A DNA stretch of 64,000 nt from CAYSBE01 sp046309355 (GTDB lineage Bacteria > Bacteroidota > Bacteroidia > UKL13-3). Under the pieces are notes generated by a model. It was not told where the DNA came from. It did not search any database and worked only from the letters and a program-made list of their open reading frames with translations. The first letter of the stretch is position 1, and every line of letters starts with the position of its first letter. Below, piece after piece: positions 35,887-44,605 of this stretch. The stretch is taken from contig JBKCPL010000031.1 of assembly GCA_046309355.1 (NCBI GenBank), positions 74,520 to 138,519 on the forward strand. Reading direction: 5' to 3'. The position numbers and the translations under genes are program-made.

Positions 35887-36861
35887 TTAGCTGATTCGGT
35901 TCATCAAATCCATAGCACTGTTTACCAGCAATCTTTTCCGGTCTTGTGAAACAGATATTTTCTCTAATTTTTCAAATGCTGACTTCAGGTAATGCTCTTT
36001 GTGTGTTTCGCATACAGCTCGAATATCTAGTCTATTAAAAACATCTATCGTACCGTTAATTTTAGCAGCTAAGTCTGTAGAAAGCTGCCATCTGTCAAGC
36101 TCTTGATGGTCGTGCTCGGTTGCCCTGTTTCGGGCTTCTACCATGAGCAATGTTTTTTTATTGGCAGCAATATCGCCCCCGATTGTTTTGCCTACACTGG
36201 ACTCATCGCCAAATGTATCCAGCAAATCGTCCTGAATCTGAAATGCAATACCGATATTTTTTCCAAATTCATACATGCAACTAGCATCGTGAGTGGATGC
36301 TCCTGCTGTGATTGCTCCTAATTGCAAGGCAGCTCCCAACAATACGGCTGTTTTTAAAGTTATCATCTGTATGTACTCGTCTACGCTTACCTGTTCTCGT
36401 TGTTCAAAATCCATGTCGAGTTGCTGACCTTCGCATACCCCGATAGCAGCCGCATTGAATACCTTCAGCAATTCGGGAAACACTGCAGCATCTGACTGCG
36501 ACAGCAATTCAATGGCCTTTATCATCATCAAATCACCTGAAAGTATGGCAACAGTTTCGTTCCACTTCTTGTGTACGGTAGGCTTGCCTCTTCTCAATTC
36601 AGCTTTATCCATAATATCATCGTGAACCAAGGTGAAATTATGAAAAACTTCGACCGCTATGGACGTATGAAAAGCTTGCTCAGGCTTACCTCCAAAAAGG
36701 TCATTCGCCATCAATACAAGAACAGGCCTAAGGCGTTTGCCGCCTAGCGACATAAAATAATGTATAGGATCGTATAAGTTTGAAGGACTAGACCCAAAAT
36801 TGTATCCGGCTAAGCGTTCCTCTACTAGGGTTTGTATTTGGCGGTAAGATGTAAAGTGCAT
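35887..36861 (-). CDS. Polyprenyl synthetase
   Basis: A trans-prenyltransferase of 324 residues that condenses IPP onto an allylic diphosphate. The first Asp-rich motif is VHDDIMDKAELRRGKPTVHK and the second FQIQDDLLDTFGD, with GGKRLRPVLVL at the N-terminus. Length and motif context fit the IspA/IspB group; product chain length (farnesyl, geranylgeranyl or longer) cannot be read with confidence. A trxA terminator separates it from trxA upstream. Confidence 0.9.
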   Translation of the reverse strand: MHFTSYRQIQTLVEERLAGYNFGSSPSNLYDPIHYFMSLGGKRLRPVLVLMANDLFGGKPEQAFHTSIAVEVFHNFTLVHDDIMDKAELRRGKPTVHKKWNETVAILSGDLMMIKAIELLSQSDAAVFPELLKVFNAAAIGVCEGQQLDMDFEQREQVSVDEYIQMITLKTAVLLGAALQLGAITAGASTHDASCMYEFGKNIGIAFQIQDDLLDTFGDESSVGKTIGGDIAANKKTLLMVEARNRATEHDHQELDRWQLSTDLAAKINGTIDVFNRLDIRAVCETHKEHYLKSAFEKLEKISVSQDRKRLLVNSAMDLMNRIS

Positions 36862-36886
36862 GTGGGTGTCTTAATCTGCAATAAAC

Positions 36887-36917
36887 AAAAAACGGAAGAC
36901 AAAGTTGTCTTCCGTTT
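36887..36917 (-). terminator. Rho-independent terminator after trxA
   Basis: On the minus strand AAACGGAAGAC (36917-36907) pairs with GTCTTCCGTTT (36900-36890) and continues into TTTTTTG. Confidence 0.85.
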
Positions 36918-36939
36918 AATAAATAAAGATTAGTTGCTG

Positions 36940-37260
36940 TTAAGCCAACTGTGCGTTCAGTTTATTGGCCAAAACATGTTTAGGTACTGCGCCTACTTGT
37001 TTATCTACCAGCTGACCGTTTTTAAAGAACAACAAAGCAGGAATACTCATAATACCATACATAGTAGCTACCTGTGGATTAAAATCTACGTTTAATTTCC
37101 CGATTATTGCTTTGCCATCGTATTCTTTAGCTAATTCTTCAACCACAGGACCTACCATGCGGCACGGCCCACACCATTCTGCCCAAAAATCAACAAGCAC
37201 CGGTTTGTCTGATTCTAAAACAACTCTTTGAAAGTTGCCGTCTGTAATTTCTATTGCCAT
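36940..37260 (-). CDS. trxA: Thioredoxin
   Basis: A 106-residue cytosolic thioredoxin with the active site WCGPC (Cys30, Cys33), the buried Asp (LVDFWAEW) and the cis-Pro loop SIPALLFF. It reduces disulfides in ribonucleotide reductase, peroxidases and others using thioredoxin reductase. It is a single-gene unit between dnaE and the polyprenyl synthetase gene, with its own terminator. Confidence 0.97.
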   Translation of the reverse strand: MAIEITDGNFQRVVLESDKPVLVDFWAEWCGPCRMVGPVVEELAKEYDGKAIIGKLNVDFNPQVATMYGIMSIPALLFFKNGQLVDKQVGAVPKHVLANKLNAQLA

Positions 37261-37359
37261 ATTCTTTTTTATTTAAATCTGTGTTATTCGGTGCGCAATT
37301 TATAATCCAATCGTCAAGATAACACATATTGGCAGTCATTGTTTGTCCACCTGCTGTGT

Positions 37360-40300
37360 TCATTTTATTTTATAACTGATGTCGAGCTGATTAAGTGACG
37401 TTATAAACTCGTTAGTAAATGACACTTTATATTTTGTTGAACTAGTTGATACCGCTAACTTTTGCTCATCATCATGCACATTTATTTTAATGCCCACACC
37501 TCCTTTATTATTCTCCAGCAGGTGTGTAAACTGTTGAATAAACGGCTTATCAATCTGTTCCGATTTTACAGTCAAAGTGACACGTTGCAACAGCTTTTCC
37601 CTAACCTCGGGCAAAAGGATTATCTGATTTACTTTGAACTCATACTGATCGGTAGAGTTAAACCTTAGGCGCATGGCACCTTTTATGTGCAGCATATGTC
37701 CCGATGCTATCAGGTGTTTAAATTTCAGGTAATCTTCGCTCCACATGGTAATTCGGTACGAATCGGTATAGTCTTCCAGCGTAAAATTAGCGTAGGGCTT
37801 ATTGTTTTTCGAAATTTTCTCGAACACCTCTGTGACTATTCCTGCAATGGATACCTCTTTGTTTCGGATGTTGGCCAATTCAATAAGCGGAGTAATATTA
37901 AAGTGAGTAAACTCAAATCTATAGTCATCAAGCGGGTGACCAGATAAGTACATGCCAATTACTTCTTTCTCACGCCTGAGTTTTTCCATTAAACTCCAAG
38001 TCTCGCAAGGTTGAATGACCGGTGTAGCCAATTGCACAGTGCTTCCGCCTCCAAACAACGATTGCTGATTGGCAGCTTGATTGGTTTGCAGTGCATTGGC
38101 ATATTTTATAGCTTTCTCGATTAGGTTTGGTTCTTCACCGGTTTCTGGGAAAAAGTACTGTGCCCGATGTATGTTTTCAAAGCAATCGAATGCACCGGCC
38201 AATGCCAGCACCTCAAAGTTGCGCTTGTTTACGGTTCGTAAGTTTACCCGTGTGGTAAGTTCAAAAATGCTGCTGTAGGGACCATTCTGCTCACGCTCGG
38301 CTATAATTTCGGCAACGGCTGCCTCACCCACTCCTTTAATACCCATTAGGCCAAAACGTATTTCGCCTTTCTTATTGGGTGAAAATTTTTCGAGCGATTC
38401 ATTAATATCCGGACCTAATACAGGAATACCCATACGTTTACATTCTTCCATGAAGAACGTAACTTTATCAATATTGCTCTGGTTGTGGGTGAGCACACAG
38501 GACATGTATTCAGCCGGATAATGCGCTTTCAGATAACCGGTTTGAAAGGCCACAAATGCGTAGCATGTAGAATGCGATTTGTTAAATGCATACGAGGCAA
38601 AAGCTTCCCAGTCAGTCCACACTTTTTCAAGTACCGTTTTGTCATGACCAAGTTCCACAGCGCCTTTCAAAAAAGTTTCTTTCAGGCTATCGAGTGTGCC
38701 TTTATCTTTTTTGCCCATCGCTTTTCGCAGGGTATCGGCCTGCCCCTTCGAGAAACCGGCCAGCTTTTGCGAAAGCAACATTACCTGTTCCTGATACACT
38801 GTGATACCGTATGTATCTTTCAGGATTTCTTCCATAGCTGCTATATCATAAGCCACCTGCTGCTTGCCATGTTTTCGGGCAATGTAATCAGGAATGTAAG
38901 CCAATGGACCCGGCCTGTAAAGCGCGTTCATGGCTATTAAATCCTCAAAACGGTCGGGCTTCAGCTCCTTCAGGTATTTTTGCATTCCTGTACTTTCAAA
39001 CTGAAACGTTCCGTTGGTTTCTCCACGGGCAAAAAGCTGAAGTGTTTTTTCATCATTCAGCGGAATAGCATCAATATCCAAATCTATTCCGTGGTTGTGC
39101 TTAATCAGTTTTAGCGTATCCTTTATAATGGATAGGTTTTTTAAACCCAGAAAATCCATTTTTATTACGCCTGCATCTTCTATAACTTTTCCTTCGTACT
39201 GTGTGATCAGCAGGTTTACGTCTTTAACAGTTGCAACGGGAACTATTTCAGTCAGGTCTTTCGGAGCAATGATAATTCCGGCTGCATGTATGCCTGTTCC
39301 ACGTACAGAGCCTTCCAGTACCAGCGCTTCTTTCAGTACCTCCGATCTTAAATCTTTGCCTGCGTATATTTCGCGCAATTTCTTTACATCGTCCAGCTCT
39401 TCTGATGCAAGCGTTTCTTCTTCTTTCAGGCTTTTCTCTCCTTCCAGCGGAGCATGCAAAACCCTATCCAGGCTAATGCCCGGCTTTTCGGGAACGAGCT
39501 TTGCCAGTATGTTCGACTCGGCAAGTGGCAAATCAAGTACTCGGGCCACATCCTTAATACTCATCTTAGCAGCCATTGAGCCGTAGGTAACAATGTGTGC
39601 CACCTGATTTTTGCCGTATTTGTCCACCACATAATCAATAACCCGCTGTCTGCCTTCGTCATCAAAGTCGGTATCAATATCGGGCATCGATTTACGTTCG
39701 GGGTTTAAGAATCGTTCGAACAGCAAGTCGTACTTTATCGGATCTATATTTGTTATACCAATGCAATACGCTACAGCCGACCCGGCAGCTGAACCCCGAC
39801 CGGGCCCGACAAATACCCCCATATCTCGACCGGCTTTAATAAAATCGGATACAATTAAAAAATAGCCTGCAAAACCCATCGTGCGAATGGTGTGCAATTC
39901 AAATTTAATACGCTCTTCTATTTCCGGAGTTAGTTCTTTGTACCGTTCGCGTGCTCCAGTCCATGTTAGATGTTCGAGGTAATCATCCTGTGATAAAAAT
40001 CCTTCAGGCAACGGGAAATTAGGCAACAGTATATCACGCTTCAAATCAAGTAACTCTACTTTATCAACAATAAGGTTCGTGTTATCAATGGCCTCGGGTA
40101 TATCTGAAAACAGATCAGACATTTCCTGGGTGGTTTTGAAGTAAAACTGATCGTTGGCAAACGCAAAACGCTTGCCCTTCCCTATGGTATCTTCATCGGC
40201 AAATTCCTTAACGCTGGGTGTACTTTTTTTCTCTCCGGTATTAATACATAACAATATATCGTGTGCATTGTAATCCTTCTGGTCTACATAATGCGAATCG

Positions 40301-40938
40301 TTGGATGCAATAACCGGAACATTGTATTTAGCAGCAAAACGAAGCAATACCTCGTTCACTTTAGTTTGTTCAGGAATATTGTGGCGCTGCAATTCAACAT
40401 AGTAATCATCGCCAAACAGATTAAGCCACCATTTAAATTCTTCTTCTGCTTCAACCTCGCCTTTTTTAAGTATCGTTTTGGGAACGGATGCACCTATGCA
40501 ACATGTAGTGGCAATTAATCCTTCATGATATGTAAGTATTAGCTCTTTATCAATGCGTGGATATTTCCCATACAGGCCTTCCATGTAACCAAGCGAGCAT
40601 AGTTTTATGAGATTTCGGTAACCTTGCTCATTTTTGGCCAGCAGCAATTGATGGTAGCGTATGTCCTTATCTTCTTTGGTAAAACTTCTTTTATGCCTGT
40701 CGGTTACTACATAAAACTCACAACCAACTACAGGTTTAACCAGAGGTTTGCCGTCAGCTCCTTTATGTTTATAGGCCTCGGCAACAAACTTAAATGCCCC
40801 GAACATATTGCCGTGGTCGGTTATGGCTATGGCAGGCATCTGGTCGGCCAGGGCTTTTTTATACAATTTACCAATATTGGCTGCTCCATCTAACAGCGAG
40901 AATTGTGTGTGAACATGCAGGTGAGAAAATGATGGCAT
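37360..40938 (-). CDS. dnaE: DNA polymerase III subunit alpha
   Basis: The replicative polymerase catalytic subunit, 1192 residues. The PHP domain opens with SHLHVHTQFSLLDGA right after the start at 40938 (the frame extends to 41040, but that lead is not conserved-looking). The catalytic domain has PDIDTDFDDEGRQRVIDYV with two of the three palm aspartates, GPGRGSAAGSAVAYCI, and the fingers segment AMNALYRPGPLAYIPDYI. A helix-hairpin-helix and an OB domain (SIAGIVTEVFEKISKNNKPYA region, about residues 965-1090) follow. The protein is of the DnaE1 type. Confidence 0.97.
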   Translation of the reverse strand: MPSFSHLHVHTQFSLLDGAANIGKLYKKALADQMPAIAITDHGNMFGAFKFVAEAYKHKGADGKPLVKPVVGCEFYVVTDRHKRSFTKEDKDIRYHQLLLAKNEQGYRNLIKLCSLGYMEGLYGKYPRIDKELILTYHEGLIATTCCIGASVPKTILKKGEVEAEEEFKWWLNLFGDDYYVELQRHNIPEQTKVNEVLLRFAAKYNVPVIASNDSHYVDQKDYNAHDILLCINTGEKKSTPSVKEFADEDTIGKGKRFAFANDQFYFKTTQEMSDLFSDIPEAIDNTNLIVDKVELLDLKRDILLPNFPLPEGFLSQDDYLEHLTWTGARERYKELTPEIEERIKFELHTIRTMGFAGYFLIVSDFIKAGRDMGVFVGPGRGSAAGSAVAYCIGITNIDPIKYDLLFERFLNPERKSMPDIDTDFDDEGRQRVIDYVVDKYGKNQVAHIVTYGSMAAKMSIKDVARVLDLPLAESNILAKLVPEKPGISLDRVLHAPLEGEKSLKEEETLASEELDDVKKLREIYAGKDLRSEVLKEALVLEGSVRGTGIHAAGIIIAPKDLTEIVPVATVKDVNLLITQYEGKVIEDAGVIKMDFLGLKNLSIIKDTLKLIKHNHGIDLDIDAIPLNDEKTLQLFARGETNGTFQFESTGMQKYLKELKPDRFEDLIAMNALYRPGPLAYIPDYIARKHGKQQVAYDIAAMEEILKDTYGITVYQEQVMLLSQKLAGFSKGQADTLRKAMGKKDKGTLDSLKETFLKGAVELGHDKTVLEKVWTDWEAFASYAFNKSHSTCYAFVAFQTGYLKAHYPAEYMSCVLTHNQSNIDKVTFFMEECKRMGIPVLGPDINESLEKFSPNKKGEIRFGLMGIKGVGEAAVAEIIAEREQNGPYSSIFELTTRVNLRTVNKRNFEVLALAGAFDCFENIHRAQYFFPETGEEPNLIEKAIKYANALQTNQAANQQSLFGGGSTVQLATPVIQPCETWSLMEKLRREKEVIGMYLSGHPLDDYRFEFTHFNITPLIELANIRNKEVSIAGIVTEVFEKISKNNKPYANFTLEDYTDSYRITMWSEDYLKFKHLIASGHMLHIKGAMRLRFNSTDQYEFKVNQIILLPEVREKLLQRVTLTVKSEQIDKPFIQQFTHLLENNKGGVGIKINVHDDEQKLAVSTSSTKYKVSFTNEFITSLNQLDISYKIK

Positions 40939-41091
40939 TTGAAATGTGTATAGAACTGGCGAAATTACAGAAACCAAAAGTTTATTAAAGTGGTGTTGAT
41001 AATTGGTTAAATAGTTATGTGAGCGGTGTGAATAGCACACGTAAAATATACAATATATTGCTAACCAACATTTTATTAAAATTCAATCGCT

Positions 41092-41121
41092 TTTGTTTTT
41101 TATGAAAGTTCAATAGTTTTG
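41092..41121 (+). promoter_or_regulatory. Promoter of the T9SS Asp-box protein gene
   Basis: TTTG (41092-41095), an 18-base spacer and TAGTTTTG (41114-41121), full consensus. The TTG at 41119 lies inside the -7 element and cannot be the start, which supports the ATG at 41158. Confidence 0.75.
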
Positions 41122-41157
41122 ACATTCAGAAAAATCTTAACAATTAATTTATACATC

Positions 41158-43044
41158 ATGAAAAAAATCTACTTCGTTGGATTACTCGCAGCATGTGCCA
41201 ATGCATTTGCACAGGCTCCTAAAGTAAGCTCTACTATTACCGATGCAGTTTCTACCGTACAGCCGGTAAAAGACCATGTATCGCCATCACCGGTGCGTGT
41301 AAATCCGGACAACCGTGTTTTTCCGTCTACTTATTTCGGCAAAAGTGCGCGTATTACAAAAATTGGCACTACGCAGAACGACCAGCAAACAAACGCTGCT
41401 ATCTATAGACGCATTGAGGTGTTGCCTGAAGGCAAGATGTCTGCTTCTTGGACAACCTCAACTGACCAGTCGCCATACGTACAACGCGGATCAGGATACA
41501 ACCATGCAGGAAGCAACGGCTGGGGACCTGTTTCTGATATCCGAATTGAGCCAGAACGTGCAGGTTTCCCGAACTACGCATTTAACCCCACCACCAATGA
41601 GGAAATAATTACCTCTCACATTGTAAAAGCTCAAGGTACAACTAATGCAGGTGCAGCGGGTGGATTACTAATGAATAAATCAGCAGTAGGCTCACGTACT
41701 TGGACTACTACAACCATTTTAGACACAACTGTAACTATTCCCGGAATTCTATGGAACCGCACAGCCATTTCAGGTGATTATATGCATGTAGTTGCATCGT
41801 ATACCGACTCATCGGCACAGCAACCAACACGTGTGGTAATGGGCGGAGTTCGTACGCCACAAGTTTACTCGCGTTACAAATTCAGCACCGATACCTGGGA
41901 AGTAAAAAATCAATTGCTTCCTGGTTATGACAATACACGTTACTACGCAGGTGGTGGCGATAATTACAGCATTGATGCTGTTGGATCAAACGTTGCCGTA
42001 CTTATTGGCGGATTAACTGATGATTTGACATTGTGGAAATCTACGGATAACGGTACAAACTGGACTAAAACTATTATCGATTCATTCCCGGTTGCAGCTT
42101 ACAACTACAAAATGTTAGTTGATACTTCCATATCAAATGACGGTGGAGTTCACCTGTTGCTTGACAATTCAGGTAAAGCACATTGCTTCTGGCCAATTGC
42201 TCGTGTATTAGATGTTGACACCAACGATGAAAGCATCAGCTATTTCCCAGGCCAAACTCAGCTTCGCTACTGGCAAGAAGGCTGGCCTATTGACACATTC
42301 CGTGTTGTAGGTGGTGGCATGGATGAAGATAATGACGGCCAATATTCTCTTGGTTCATCGTGGAATGCAACAGGTGCTCGCTACGGCAACCATTCTATTG
42401 TTACCATGCCTTATTCGGGTATTACTGCTAATGGACATATTTACATGATTTATTCAGCCCTTACTGAAAAAGATGAGGCAACTGACGGACGTAATTACCG
42501 CGATGTGTATGTTAGCCGTTCGGTTGATGGCGGTGAGACCTGGCAAGGACCTGTTAACCTTACTTCATGGATAGGTCTTAACGTAGAGCAAATTTTTGCA
42601 TCGATGGCCAAAACCGTTAACGATAAACTACACATCACATTTATGCAAAAAACAAGTATAGGTCGCTACGATGCAACAAATAACCCTGGTGCAGTAGGCC
42701 CTTACGATATTTATTACATGAGTGTAGATACTGCTGATTTGTTTGCTAGCGGTGGTGTATTAAGCACTAAAAAAGCAGTTGCCGATGTGATGTCAGTTGA
42801 ACAAAACTTCCCTAATCCGTTCAGTGAGTATACCAGCATAGCTGTTACATTCAAAAACACTACGGATGCCGTTGTGCGTGTTACCGATATCATGGGCCGC
42901 GAAATGCTGGTGAAAGAATTTAAAAATCTATCAGCAGGCAAATCTGTACTCGACCTAAATCTTGGAAACATTCCGGCAGGTGTATATATGTATACTATTT
43001 CTGCCGATGGCGTAGAGGTTACGAACCGTATGATGGTTAAATAA
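41158..43044 (+). CDS. T9SS-secreted protein with Asp-box (sialidase-like) repeats
   Basis: A 628-residue exported protein (signal cut after ANAFAQ) with a type A Por sorting domain at the C-terminus (EQNFPNPFSEYTSI, GVYMYTISADG, NRMMVK). Two Asp-box motifs of the S-x-D-x-G-x-x-W form are seen, STDNGTNW near residue 300 and SVDGGETW near residue 455, so the body is likely a beta-propeller of the sialidase/BNR superfamily. No catalytic Arg triad or RIP motif is obvious, so actual sialidase activity is doubtful. A strong promoter and terminator make it a single-gene unit. Confidence 0.82.
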   Translation: MKKIYFVGLLAACANAFAQAPKVSSTITDAVSTVQPVKDHVSPSPVRVNPDNRVFPSTYFGKSARITKIGTTQNDQQTNAAIYRRIEVLPEGKMSASWTTSTDQSPYVQRGSGYNHAGSNGWGPVSDIRIEPERAGFPNYAFNPTTNEEIITSHIVKAQGTTNAGAAGGLLMNKSAVGSRTWTTTTILDTTVTIPGILWNRTAISGDYMHVVASYTDSSAQQPTRVVMGGVRTPQVYSRYKFSTDTWEVKNQLLPGYDNTRYYAGGGDNYSIDAVGSNVAVLIGGLTDDLTLWKSTDNGTNWTKTIIDSFPVAAYNYKMLVDTSISNDGGVHLLLDNSGKAHCFWPIARVLDVDTNDESISYFPGQTQLRYWQEGWPIDTFRVVGGGMDEDNDGQYSLGSSWNATGARYGNHSIVTMPYSGITANGHIYMIYSALTEKDEATDGRNYRDVYVSRSVDGGETWQGPVNLTSWIGLNVEQIFASMAKTVNDKLHITFMQKTSIGRYDATNNPGAVGPYDIYYMSVDTADLFASGGVLSTKKAVADVMSVEQNFPNPFSEYTSIAVTFKNTTDAVVRVTDIMGREMLVKEFKNLSAGKSVLDLNLGNIPAGVYMYTISADGVEVTNRMMVK

Positions 43045-43068
43045 TTCTCTTTTGCGAATACATACTCA

Positions 43069-43108
43069 GAAAGGCACTTGTTATCCAACAAGTGCCTTTC
43101 TTTTTTTT
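43069..43108 (+). terminator. Rho-independent terminator after the Asp-box protein gene
   Basis: GAAAGGCACTTGTT (43069-43082) pairs perfectly with AACAAGTGCCTTTC (43087-43100), loop ATCC, followed by eight T. Confidence 0.92.
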
Positions 43109-43154
43109 AGGTCTATGCTTTGTAACGCTAAAATGCAGCACAACTAACCAGTTC

Positions 43155-44552
43155 TTAAAATATTTTTCCGGGGTTAAGAATGCCGTTGGGATCAAACGCC
43201 TGTTTAATTCTACGCATAAGATCCAGCTGAACCTCCGGCATCACAACATGCATGTAAGGTTTTTGAACCAACCCTATGCCATGCTCACCGCTAATAGTTC
43301 CTCCAAGTTTTTTGCACCAACTGAAAATTTCTTCTATGGCATGGGGTATATCCGTATTCCACTGTTCATCCGTTAATGCATCGCGCAGTATATTCACATG
43401 TAAATTGCCATCGCCCGCATGTCCGTAGCATACTGTTCTGAAACCATACCGGGCTCCTATCTCCTTTACTGCCCGGTATAATTGAGGCAGCTCGGCACGA
43501 GGCACTACGGTATCTTCTTCTTTGTATGTATTATTCAGCTTTGTAGCTTCACCTATGCTTCTGCGCAACTTCCACAAATACTCTTTTTCATCGGCACTTT
43601 GCGCAAATAGAACATCCACACTCCCAAACTCTTCCAACACAACTGCTATCTGTTCGGATTCTTTCATTATTTCTTCATCCTCATTTCCGTCCACTTCAAT
43701 TAATAGGTAAGCTTCAATATCGTTTTTTACCTCAAAATGCATGGAAAGCATGCCTGCGGATAACCTGAATCCTTCGGGTTCAACAAACTCGCACGCACTC
43801 GGCTTACAACCTGCCAGAAATAATGCATTTACTGCCTCACACGCTTTTTCGGGAGAGGTGAACGGTGCCAGCATAAGAACAGTTTTCGCAGGATGCGGAA
43901 TTAACCTGAATACAATTTTGGTTACTATACCCAGCGTACCTTCACTGCCAATTAGTAAATGTGTCAGATTATATCCGGTCGAGTATTTCAACGTGTTGGC
44001 ACCTGTCCACATAATTTCACCGGTAGGCAAAACAACTTCGAGGTTCAAGACATAATCACGTGTAGTGCCGTACTTCAAGGCTCTTGGTCCACCACTGGCA
44101 TGGGCTATATTTCCACCCAGGAAACAACTTCCCTTACTGGCCGGGTCGGGCGGGTAGAAAAGTCCGTGTTCTTTCACGGTTTGCTGCAATACTTCATTGA
44201 TGACTCCCGGCTCAACGGTTACCTGAAAATTGCGTGTATCCACTTTCAAAATTTCATTAAAACGCTGCATGCTTAACACTACACCCCCATGCACCGGAAG
44301 AGCTGCACCGCTTAGTCCGGTACCCGCACCGCGTGGTGTAACCGGAATGTGCGATTCATGACACATTTTAAGTATCTGTGAAACCTGCTCAGCAGTTCGG
44401 GGCTTAAGCACAACCTCGGGTGTATAGTGCAAATCTTCCGTATAATCGCGGCTGTATTCCACTTTTGCATCGTCAGAAATTATGACGTGCTCTTCACCAA
44501 CTAGTTCAATAAACTGCTTTATTTGCTTTTCAGTAACCCTGTTATATTGCAT
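43155..44552 (-). CDS. FAD-binding oxidase (GlcD / D-lactate dehydrogenase-like)
   Basis: A 465-residue flavoenzyme of the PCMH-type oxidase group, which oxidises 2-hydroxy acids such as glycolate or D-lactate. The FAD domain has TPRGAGTGLSGAALPVHGGVVLS and the GSEGTLGIVTKI segment; the C-terminal FAD-oxidase domain ends with the usual GTISGEHGIGLVQK and DPNGILNPGKIF. I use the ATG at 44552 (the frame starts at a TTG at 44558). The substrate is inferred only from the family. Confidence 0.88.
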   Translation of the reverse strand: MQYNRVTEKQIKQFIELVGEEHVIISDDAKVEYSRDYTEDLHYTPEVVLKPRTAEQVSQILKMCHESHIPVTPRGAGTGLSGAALPVHGGVVLSMQRFNEILKVDTRNFQVTVEPGVINEVLQQTVKEHGLFYPPDPASKGSCFLGGNIAHASGGPRALKYGTTRDYVLNLEVVLPTGEIMWTGANTLKYSTGYNLTHLLIGSEGTLGIVTKIVFRLIPHPAKTVLMLAPFTSPEKACEAVNALFLAGCKPSACEFVEPEGFRLSAGMLSMHFEVKNDIEAYLLIEVDGNEDEEIMKESEQIAVVLEEFGSVDVLFAQSADEKEYLWKLRRSIGEATKLNNTYKEEDTVVPRAELPQLYRAVKEIGARYGFRTVCYGHAGDGNLHVNILRDALTDEQWNTDIPHAIEEIFSWCKKLGGTISGEHGIGLVQKPYMHVVMPEVQLDLMRRIKQAFDPNGILNPGKIF

Positions 44553-44605
44553 ACACAATAGTACACCTTACCCTTAATAACCCACAACACGAAATATTCA
44601 CATCT

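Noticed and set aside
39095..39586. 163-codon Ser-rich open frame antisense to dnaE
   Set aside because: Shadow of the DnaE catalytic region; no independent support.
41003..41069. Inverted TTGGTTA/TAACCAA 53 bases apart between dnaE and the Asp-box gene
   Set aside because: Seven-base arms far apart in A/T-rich sequence; no further structure supports an operator.
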